From assembly GCA_905250125.1 (NCBI GenBank), contig CAJNOL010001052.1:1-64000 (forward strand): DNA of 64,000 bases. Direction: 5' to 3'. Each line of letters opens with the position of its first letter. Position 1 is the stretch's first letter. Below the pieces are notes generated by a model. That model was given only the letters and a program-made list of their open reading frames with translations. It was not told the DNA's origin and did no database searches. Of this stretch, positions 55,381 through 64,000 are shown piece after piece. This stretch comes from Rotaria sordida (taxonomy: Eukaryota; Rotifera; Eurotatoria; Philodinida; Philodinidae). The position numbers and the translations under genes are program-made.

Positions 55381-57616
55381 ACCATGGTGTTGTGAGAGTG
55401 TACAAATCCATGACACCCTCCCATCGCACATTCTTTTTGATCTCCCAGAATGTTTGCAACATCGCATATTCTTCGTATATCGTAATGCAGACAAAACAAA
55501 AAATCTTGAGTTTTCCTTTAAAAGATGCGCCGTCGAATTCTTCATCAAATTCTACCTATCTTAGGTCAAAACGATAGAACTGAATGTTTTCATAGATCGC
55601 ATAGTGGAATTTTATGAGATGCATAAACTTCCTGAACATTTTTACTTTGTTTTTCTGATTTTCTTCACGCTACAAAGAAGAACCTATAAGGTTGCGTCTT
55701 GAGATTTTGATTAAGTAGCAAATGCTCTCTTAGAATAATGTGTAAGTATTTGATCACAACTCACTTTTGTCGAATTAGAATGGCTTGGCAGTGTTACTAC
55801 AGTAAAAATCGATTTTTCTTTCCAGTATTCAGTTTTCATTCCAGATGGTTCATACATTATTCCATGTTATCTGAGCTGCAATTATCTAGGAACATCTGTT
55901 TTCTAAGAATACTGCATAAATAAATTCGTTTTGATCATAGGTGAGATTGGTAAGATGCTTTTTCCGAAAAAAACAAAAAGAGAGAAAATGTCGCCATCGG
56001 TAAAAATGGCTCTGAAATCGACAGAGTGAGCAATAGAGGACTTTGAATATATGTACAATTAGCAGTGGTTTGCAAGATCTATGTAGCAGTGAGTTTTGTT
56101 TTCGAAACTAAATATTCGTTCATATGAGAAGAAGAAATTACCAAGAACAGTATGTGGGAAGTAGACCCATTTCATGGAATCTCACCATGTGATCTATAAA
56201 AACAGACAATTCTATTGTTTAAACGAAGATAGATAGAAATTTGTGGAGAACTCGACAGCGCATCTTTTTATAGGAAAACTCTTGATTTTTTATTTTGTCT
56301 GTGTTGCAATGTGCTAAAAACAGGCGATGTCGCAAACATTCTTGGGCACTCATATCTACACTCCACACCCTGACGTTAAAAAATTTTGGTGAAATGATCT
56401 CAAGAGACAGAAATGTGGGACTTTTTTGAAAAACCAGAATTTCGGAACAAAACGTTAGTTGGAAAGAATGAAATGTGTTGTTTAATAGACTCACCTTGTT
56501 TGACTATGCGTTGTTATTGAAGGCAAAATTGAAAATGATTTGAATGTTTCTTGCACAGAAATAACATACACTTGTTTTTCTTTCTCTCGCACCTTCGTTC
56601 TCACTTACTCCCTGTTAATTTCTCTCTCGTTCTCTGAATCTCTGCGAGAAATGAATTCTGTTTTTGCAAACGCAGGTAGAAGTCTTACACTGCTACATTT
56701 GAGTGAATTTTTGTTTGTCGACTCTCTAGTGACGAAAAAAAAGTGAAGTCAATATCGTTGTCGTTGACATGTGGGATGTGTAAGGCCCAGATTCGCCGAG
56801 GAAAACATTTCAACAAAACCAAATACTGTTCCAATACAACTCCACGAGCTCTATCACATGGTAAAATCCGCTCCTCGATGCATTTTATTGTAACCGAAAA
56901 CAACCTAAAGTACCACATTTCCTTCCATCGAAATAACTGGAAAAAAACTATTCTTGAGCCGATTTGCTTCAGAAAATGTCCCAACTGTAATATGAGAAGC
57001 TCTATTGATTGCCGCCGAGCTCATCTCGCTTCAATACTCCTTTCGCGGGATACTCTCAAATTACCTGAAAAATTTCTGACTTTTCACAGTATGTTTTGGG
57101 CTGAATCGCCTAGAAAAATGTTCCAACAGAATCGAAAAGTCTTCTAAGTAAAGCTCAACGAACGCTATCTCGTGGCATGATTTTCATGCGATGCGAAGCA
57201 CTGCATTTATGTAGTCCTTCGCGTACGTATCCAACATCTCTATATGGTACAAGAGTCCTTTTGAACATTGAGGCATGTACAAGTGAAAACGAAAGACGCC
57301 GATGGTAAAGGAAATACAGTCAAATATAGATTCATCTGGCCGAAATATCCCATGACCACCTGAAGCAGTGCAATCTAAAACTACAGCCGTTTGTTGCTTA
57401 TTACTTCACTGAAGTCACAATCGAAAAAGACTTAGTGTCTCTTTTATGGGAATGTTTGTAATATAACACAGAACAAAAGTATCCATGCTGAACAATAGAA
57501 ACTGTTAGAGTTTCGCCGCATAAGAAAATGAATTATATAAATGATGAAAACATGCAAGACAGTTTTTTCATGTTAGACATAGTATGCAGTCGTGATGGTT
57601 TTTTCCTTTCATACTT
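55381..57616. other. Gene-poor stretch
   Basis: A plus-strand frame at 56743-57147 has two Cys-x2-Cys pairs (CGMCKAQ, CPNCNMR) and basic composition, but no recognised fold or splicing. A reading at about 57285-57350 (DADGKGNTVKYRFIWPKYP) looks like an old coding remnant. Confidence 0.3.
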
Positions 57617-59507
57617 TTACCATTGAACATTCAGACCCATATCCCAGAATCCCATTTCGAGCCTTGTAGCAGTCTTAAACGTACTTATGAGCTTTTCGAT
57701 GCGAGCTTTCACATGCCACACACCATATTCGTTGGCCAAACTCGCAATTAATAGTTCACCAGTGCGACACGCCTGCTGATAGTCGTCGGCAGCATAGTAG
57801 GAGATCCATTTCCAGTACGGTGTGTCACGTTTGGTTGTTAAATCGTTGAATAGACGCCATCCTATCTCACCATATCCGAGCAAACAGGGCAAAAGTGCAA
57901 CACGAAGATCGAGCAAGTCTCCGATCATGCTGCAGTCGAGAATGAATCGTGTGTAGGCCAAGTTAGCTCGAGCTTCTTCAGTGGACACTAGACTGGCAGC
58001 GTCAATTCCCAATTCGGAGCAATAAGACACATGAAATTCGCTCTCATGACAAATGTCCCTCATATGCTCTGCAGCTAGCAAGATTTCCGCCATGGTATTG
58101 GACTTGTATGCAGCTAAAGCGTAGCATCGAGCAAAGTGTGTCAGAAAGATGTAGTCTTGTATCAGATAGTGTTTGAAGCTTGCATGTGAAAGAGTACCAT
58201 CGGCTAAACCTTGCACAAATGGATGGTGAGTGTAATTTAACTAGATATAAAGGCAGGGCGTACATCCATTTGTTTTATTTTTCAAGCTCACTCCTCTCTT
58301 CACGCAAAGCAGTAAGAGAAAAGAAAAGAAAAACATACCCATTCTTGCACACATCCATTTTGTAGCAGTTTTACAAGCGATCGCTCTTGTCTTAATAAGC
58401 GTGGCTCGAAGATCCAACTTTGATTCCTCACGGACACTGTTTGATAGTCGCTTTTTGGCTGTAACTGTTCTTGTTGTTGCTCATGGACTACTACTGGTTC
58501 ACATATCTTCATACGACTCAACAACTCGTCAGGCAACAATTTCGCGAGCAGGTGAAAGTCATGTTTGGGCACACCGCTATTGCTGTTTTGAGTTAGTAAG
58601 TTCTGAATAGCTCCATCGGTATATGCGACAGCATATTTCACGGCGAGGGTCAAGTTGATGCCATGTGCTAGAAAAGCCGTGATAGCAGCAGATAGCGTAC
58701 ACTGAGCTTCTCGTACATTATTTTCTGGCACAAATGAACTCTCGAATATAGTAAAATTAAGGCCGTCGAACAATACGTTCATAACAATGTTATTAACAGC
58801 GTTAGTTTGAGCTTGTAGTGGTGCACAATCGACCAACTGACTTCTCCTCAGTAAGACATGTTTCGGACCTAGGCGGTGCAAATCCTGAACAGCACGTTTC
58901 ATATCGTCCAGTGAGATAATCTCCTGATCCAGCAGAACTGCTGCTTCGCTCAGGGTAAACGTTACATTAGAAGCAAGAGGTAAAAGTTTTCTATGTAAAT
59001 TGATGAGGCTTTCCGTAGTAATGTTAGTGATGACCATACTAGAACCTACCACAATAATAGGAATCTGCTTTTCGGTAATGAAAGACACTACGCATTCGAT
59101 AAGAGTAGGCAAAATATCCATGCCTAAATGAAATGAAATGAAATGAAATGAAGAATACAGGTGGATTCATACCAATTTTAATAGCATCAACGTCGACGCT
59201 GTTGCCTATACCATGAAGCTGTGACGAAATTCATCGGGCACAACATGGATAGCTTCCACATCGCAATTTTTTCGAGTTGCTAAGGCAGTAATCACTATTT
59301 TAAAAAAAATCAACCTTGACAGTTATGAAGCAGAACAGAATCAACATGATATAAGTAGACAAAAGTAGTTCAAATCGTACCTGACATGCCGAATGTTGAC
59401 AATGTGGTAAAAGTCTTGATATCCAATTGAATTCCGGCACAGCCGTCACTGTACGAGCTACCAATAGTTACAATGCGTGGAATGCTGACACAAGTCGAGA
59501 ACGACAT
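57617..59507 (-). pseudogene. THI20-type ThiD-TenA fusion with a one-base frameshift
   Basis: Four exons (59381-59507, 59173-59294, 58339-59123, 57617-58240) give 1658 nt, one short of 553 codons, which equals the length of yeast Thi20. Exons 1-3 encode a hydroxymethylpyrimidine (phosphate) kinase, exon 4 a TenA/thiaminase-II domain; in fungi the pair salvages thiamine pyrimidine. Exon 1 starts MSFSTCVSIPRIVTIGSSYS and has CAGIQLDIKTF. Near 59221 in exon 2 one base is missing between DEFRH and LHGIGNSVDVDAIKI. The kinase looks degenerate: the DPVM motif reads GSSMV and the HGTGC anion-hole motif reads REAQC before TLSAAITAF. TenA is better kept (FKHYLIQDYIFL, LLPCLLGYGEIGW with its cysteine). 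Animals lack this pathway, so gene transfer is likely. A sequencing error at the frameshift is possible. Confidence 0.85.
59125..59152. repeat. AAATG pentanucleotide run in an intron
   Basis: Five AAATG units within the intron between exons 2 and 3 of the ThiD-TenA gene. A short microsatellite. Confidence 0.7.
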
Positions 59508-60592
59508 TATTTTAGAATAGATAATCTATTTAATACATGGAATGAGATTTCATGTGCTGATATGGTTGAACGAAACCAACCGACAAGATTTCTGCATGAC
59601 TCAAACTCAGTAAATCGCAGCCCTTTGGTATTCAATACTCAGTCATTCATAAATTTTCGTTATCCAGCTCTGAATTAGCCGAGTTTCTGAATGTTGGAAG
59701 TCGAGTTAGTCAGGTGTGGGCGTGAATAGGATACGGATCTTGATCCTGGTCTGAGTCTATGTGTTTATATGGTGTAAGTACGTTGGGTAAGAGTACTCTG
59801 CAGAACTTGAAAAAGGTTTCCAATTTTTGAGATTTTGTAGGAAACCTGCGAAACCTTGAAAACATTTCATAGACTCTTGACAATCATTTTGAGACTATCT
59901 TGGGTCCGTACGACACCTTAAAAAAGTTTTGAATTCATTGCAAAAATGGTTTCGTATGGCATCTTATATTTTTTTAATGTATGGATCACGTGTGGATGTT
60001 GGCGTGGAGATGTGAAAATCAGTTGTAGGGTGTCAGTGCTCTTGTTCTTTGTTCCTAAGAATAGAACGCTCAAGAACGAAAATGCAGATACCTCTACTAA
60101 CGAGTGACAGATTTACGACCTTATCCGACGGTGTTCTTCGTTGATTTCGCAGTGAGAGTTTTAATTTGATCCGAATATGTCTGATGTGTTTAACTAACAA
60201 TACAAAACTTTCTATTGTGAGCGCTTTATCGACTCAGTTGAAAACCAATTCCTTCATGAAATTGATCAATACTAGTAACTTTTCTGAGACTCTCTTGATA
60301 CCTTCTTTCTTGTCTTACGTGCGTTGAAAAGAACCTCAGTTCTATCTTTTTTACGACGTGCAAACTATTGAGAGTGGGAGAATGAATATGTCTCATGCGC
60401 AATTTTTAACAGCTTGCTCGTTAACACATCATCTAGATAGTGCAAAATTTGTTATCGAGTTATGCAAACAGTACAACAAATAACATGGCATTCACTGATA
60501 ATGGAAACTAAACAATATAAAGAAACCAATGAATTTTTATCACATAGTCCAAGCAAGAGAGACATAAGTTTGTTTTATTTTTTTCTCGGTAG
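59508..60592. other. Gene-free stretch
   Basis: Isolated G-rich words (AGGTGTGGGCGTG at 59713, GTGTGGATGTTGGCGTGG at about 59990) resemble lone arms of the telomere-type tracts. No gene supported. Confidence 0.35.
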
Positions 60593-60666
60593 AGGGTGTG
60601 GGATGTGTGAGTGCCTGTGTGAGTTTTGAAAATAGAAATAAAGAATTTCCACACCCACACTCACCC
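60593..60666. repeat. TGTGGG-type inverted tract 19
   Basis: GAGGGTGTGGGATGTGTGAG, a spacer with AAAATAGAAATAAAG, then CCACACCCACACTCACCCTC. G-rich arm first. Confidence 0.7.
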
Positions 60667-60748
60667 TCAAACCAAAATCGTTGAACAATGGTGATATCTC
60701 TCTAAGAAATGTAATAGAAGGTACTAGGAAGTCAAGAACTCACAAGAG

Positions 60749-60794
60749 AGTGTGGGTGTGCTTCATATCTTCAGCAGCACTCACACCCACACTC
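60749..60794. repeat. TGTGGG-type inverted tract 20
   Basis: GAGTGTGGGTGTGC, spacer TTCATATCTTCAGCAG, then CACTCACACCCACACTC. A near-perfect hairpin, only 80 bp from tract 19. Confidence 0.75.
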
Positions 60795-61350
60795 TTTTGC
60801 GCTTCAAACTTACAGCTTTGCTTTCTTGAAATATTGCTTCTAGTACCGAAATCAACGTTGAATTTGATTTAGGGGCTCCAAACACACGACATTCTTCCAG
60901 TACTCGACTATGATGAATCGCAGTCACCTCTGATGACTTCAGTGTTTCTAACAAATTTCAACCTCCTAGAGAGGCATAGAGAAGTGGGTATGGATTTTGG
61001 TTCGGTTCAACGCGATTTTGCTAAAGTGATAGAAAGACTTCTTCAAAAATGGTCAAATTTACGATGATCTAAATAATGTACCTTCACACTATGCAGCAGG
61101 CTCTCATAATATGCACTTCATCGGACAGAGAAGGCCTCACTCTATAAATCTATGTGAATCGCATTTAGTAGTCAGAAATCATTGTAAACATTATAATTAT
61201 TGTTAGTCGAACACAACTAAAACAACTCGTAGATCTTTTCAAAATGTTTCAACTACATTGAACTGGATTGATGAATTGAATTGAATTGAATTAAACTGAG
61301 TTGATTGTTTCTTGAATTTGCAGAAATGATAAGAAGCTTCAATCATATGG

Positions 61351-61387
61351 GATGTGGGTATGGATTTAGAAAAGACCCACACCCACA
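61351..61387. repeat. TGTGGG-type inverted tract 21
   Basis: GATGTGGGTATGG, spacer ATTTAGAAAAGA, then CCCACACCCACA. G-rich arm first. Confidence 0.6.
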
Positions 61388-62865
61388 ATATATAAGATGA
61401 AATTATTTCTTTATGCTTTTATTATATCAAAAATATTAGCTTTGAAAGGGTACTTTTGCATAGTTTTAGTCTTTTTTCTGTTTTACGGTCCATCTTAACA
61501 TTTAAAACTTAATTTGTCTAGTGATCTATGGTAGGCTGAGTAAACGATTTTATGTGATCGAAAATACATTTATTAGAAGGAGCTTCCGAGTTATGACACA
61601 GAATCCAGTAGAACTTAAAGGCCGTTAGACCCCCAATATTCGAAATCAACACAATGAACTGCATACATTCATACATATTTCTATGACAAAACGATTGATC
61701 TCTCTTGAGGAACTTTTCTCGTAAGTAGGAAATTTGATAATCTCATAAAAGTTGAGTCCGGATTTAGAAAGTGCTTTACATCGAGTTCGCACAACGGATT
61801 ACTCTCGGGTGTTATTTTCTCGACATAAACATTGACAGTGGTCATTTTCTGTTGCGATGACTTCGAGAATAGAACCTGAGAAAAGTGTTGAAACGCGAGT
61901 TGAAAATATCGAGATCGAACTGATATCATTGGTTTTACAAACCTTCACGACGAGGAGGTTGCGTTTCATTATAAATAGAATTTCAAAACGAGAAATTTTT
62001 ATGAAATGAGTTTTTTTTTAATCGATATTGGTCGTTAAAAACGTGTTGATATACTTTGATAGAGTTCTCGTAGTGATGAGTCTTATGATGGCTACTTTAG
62101 AAGTTCTTTCAGACTTCAATCAGCAGCTGATCGATCGAAACGTGAATTTCAGAATCCACAGACACGTAAAGATCGTTTGAGAAAAATGCAATTTTCGAGA
62201 AATCATAAAATTGGTTAAACGTTTTTATGAGATATTTTTGTATTCGAGTTTCATGCAAATACCATCTAGTTTTAATTATCTCGAAACATGAAAAGAATCC
62301 GATCCCTAAAAATTTTTTATAATGAGAAGGAAGCTCCTCGTCAACGTTACAAAACAAATTGTTATCAGTTCGGTTTTGATATTTTCACTCTACGTTTCAA
62401 CAAGTATTCTCTGATTTTCCATTCTCGAGATCGTTCTGATAGAAAACGACAAATTTTGCTATGTACATCGAGAAAGAAAGAAAACTCGTGAAGGACTAAA
62501 TAAATGTTGTGCTTCGCATTGTATCAACAACGCGATAGATGGCAAGAAACGAACAAGCATAAGAACTGTTAAAGACAACACATATATGCATATATGCATA
62601 GATATATATAGATATAGATATAGATATATACGGTAATGATTCATCAGCACCAAGTCAGAGAAGATAGAAGAAACATAAATATAACAATAACAATTATATA
62701 TATTGTTACTACATTATAAAAATCTACTACAATACGCTTAGATATATCTCGATCTTTTTTGCTTTTGGAAAGATAGAGTTTTCGGAACTAATTTTTAATT
62801 TTTTTTTTTTTGTTCACATTGTATCTTAAATAGCATTACTATTTGAGTACTTAGATAAATTCAAA
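61388..62865. other. Upstream region of the phosphatase gene
   Basis: Short frames on the minus strand (61681-61929, 62109-62357) without domains. An AT-rich microsatellite with GATATA units lies at about 62585-62632. Confidence 0.4.
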
Positions 62866-63927
62866 ATGATTACTCAATTACCAATATTATCAGGTATGGC
62901 TTTTGATTATTTATATTTGTTTGATTTTTTTTCTCGATAAGAAACTACGATCGTAAATATATTTTATGAAGAATTATGGAACATGAAGGACAAAAATAGT
63001 TATAATAAAAAAAAAACGCAAAAACATATTTTATTAGGTGATATCATCGCTCGTACATCATCTCTTTCTTCCTATCATTACTATAACCTATCTTCGTAGC
63101 GTCACTCTATGGAAATATGTAGAAGAATGATTTCTGCTAAAAGACTTTCTTTGAGATTTGACCAACCCTGTAACAACATTTTCATATTATAGCTGATTTT
63201 TTTTGCATGTTATCTAAAGAATGAAAAAAAAAAATTCCTTAAAATCATGGACTTTTTTCAGTAGCATGACACGTAACCAAGTTGAATAGTACCTCATGTA
63301 AAATGGCATTAAACTGAGTACAACTAAAACTATTTACTTTCTTTTACAAAAGCTTTGCTAAAAAAAAGTTTGATCAAAAACACTGGAACTATTTTTATTG
63401 TTTGATTTCTGTTATCTGTGTACTCGGGCAGGAGAATCAAAATTTTACCCCTATACGTCGACATTTCATTTAGATCATGTTTCACGAAAAGGTTCAGTCA
63501 TTTTCTGCAAATGTTTAGAAAATAAAAAAAATAAATTATATCACAACTTATTCATCGTCTCGCTGGAAATGAACAACGAAGACCATATTTTCCTAAGATA
63601 TGAGACTTTATTCAAAAGAATATGTGTAATGAATGTGCACTCTTTTCTAGTATATCCACGTATATTCGTTTTCTATCTTTTTCTTTTGGTACGAATCTTG
63701 TACGCTCTCTCTCTGGCACTCTCTAGTGAATATTTGACTGTTTACTATCTGTATACTTCATACGATAAAACTTTTCTCGGACTTAAAAATTTGTTCTAGC
63801 TGATCAATCTGCATCGAAAATTCAAGGTGCATTTCGTAATCATCAAGCTCGACTTAAATTAAAAAACCAAGCAGTATGGCAATTATATGAAAAACTTGAA
63901 TATTCTAGTGAACAAACTCAAGGAAAA
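62866..63927 (+). CDS. PPEF/rdgC-type serine/threonine phosphatase, first exons (partial)
   Basis: Exon 1 (62866-62893) encodes MITQLPILS and joins after a 906-nt intron in phase to exon 2 (63800-63927). Exon 2 contains an IQ motif (ASKIQGAFRNHQARLKLKN) followed by WQLYEKLEYSSEQTQGK. The combination of an N-terminal IQ motif with the FQSIEYA-x-EQ-like segment is characteristic of protein phosphatases with EF-hands (PPEF, Drosophila rdgC), which bind calmodulin here and act in sensory cells. The catalytic core and EF-hands would lie beyond the window end, so the assignment rests on one exon. A GTAAGA donor closes exon 2. Confidence 0.6.
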
Positions 63928-64000
63928 GTAAGAAAAATATCTTTTTTTTAAATTTTTGTAATTGCAATAGTTTTTTTTTAAATTTATATATCTCAGCTAA

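Noticed and set aside
56743..57147. Possible zinc-finger protein with two Cys-x2-Cys pairs
   Set aside because: Spacing of the pairs (over 200 bp apart in coding terms) does not match a known finger, and no further ligands or exons are visible.
1322..61387. CRISPR-like array, because of regularly recurring short repeats
   Set aside because: The tracts are irregularly spaced, inverted and in a eukaryotic genome; there are no equal repeats with unique spacers.
63398..63799. 133-codon open frame on the plus strand
   Set aside because: It lies in the long first intron of the PPEF-like gene, is AT-driven and has no recognised domain.
1..64000. tRNA or rRNA genes
   Set aside because: I looked for T-loop-like GGTTCGAATCC words and conserved rRNA blocks and found none that I could support by eye.

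Overview
The window looks like nuclear DNA of a bdelloid rotifer (Adineta/Rotaria-like). It is AT-rich, its genes have short GT-AG introns, and it carries two full-length genes of the bdelloid-type NAD:arginine ADP-ribosyltransferase (ART) + TPR family. It also has enzymes that animals usually lack: a plant/bacterial/fungal-type GH3 beta-xylosidase, a fungal-type ThiD-TenA fusion and a sterol C24-methyltransferase. About twenty tracts of the TGTGGG hexamer, known as the bdelloid telomeric repeat, are scattered through it. This mix of foreign-looking genes, decayed gene fragments, foldback transposons and telomere-type repeats resembles what has been described for bdelloid subtelomeric or otherwise dynamic regions. 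Species assignment is inference.

Layout. 1-245: 3' end of a CBP/p300-type TAZ zinc-finger gene. 246-6673: mostly gene-free, with a hairpin, a hAT-like foldback with an 8-bp target duplication, and a 525-bp foldback. 6674-7612: multi-pass membrane protein of unknown function. 8159-9280: N-terminally truncated eIF4A-like helicase with broken motifs. 10108-11540 (-): F-box/glycine-rich-domain gene with a premature stop. 14479-16850: secreted GH3 beta-xylosidase. 17165-18275: decayed gene, second copy at 43895-44624. 20366-21079 (-): GNAT acetyltransferase. 24089-24430: TSG101-like UEV pseudogene. 25354-25580: ART-family exon fragment cut off by a TGTGGG tract. 26063-27868 (-): secreted cysteine-rich protein with three 144-residue repeats. 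28191-35932: telomere-type tracts, a mariner-like MITE, a 100-N gap, a small-exon gene for an acidic/serine-rich protein, and two hAT-like foldbacks. 36674-37642: secreted orphan, with a truncated copy at 38650-38908. 39689-42973 and 48941-51784: two ART-TPR genes flanking a nucleoredoxin-like/ZZ-finger gene (45949-48176, -). 52974-54101 (-): sterol methyltransferase. 54550-55380: 830-bp foldback. 57617-59507 (-): ThiD-TenA gene with a 1-nt frameshift. 62866-end: first exons of a PPEF/rdgC-type phosphatase.

Most striking signal. All of about twenty TGTGGG-type tracts have the same internal order: a G-rich arm (TGTGGG)n, a short spacer, then a C-rich arm (CCCACA)n. This is the arrangement expected if two telomere-capped ends were joined. 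In three places a recognisable gene fragment or duplicated segment stops exactly at a G-rich arm, and one duplicated segment (43895-44624) is bounded on both sides in the orientation of a telomere-capped fragment. This suggests a mosaic of healed and rejoined fragments, but a hairpin mobile element or simple microsatellite growth is not excluded.
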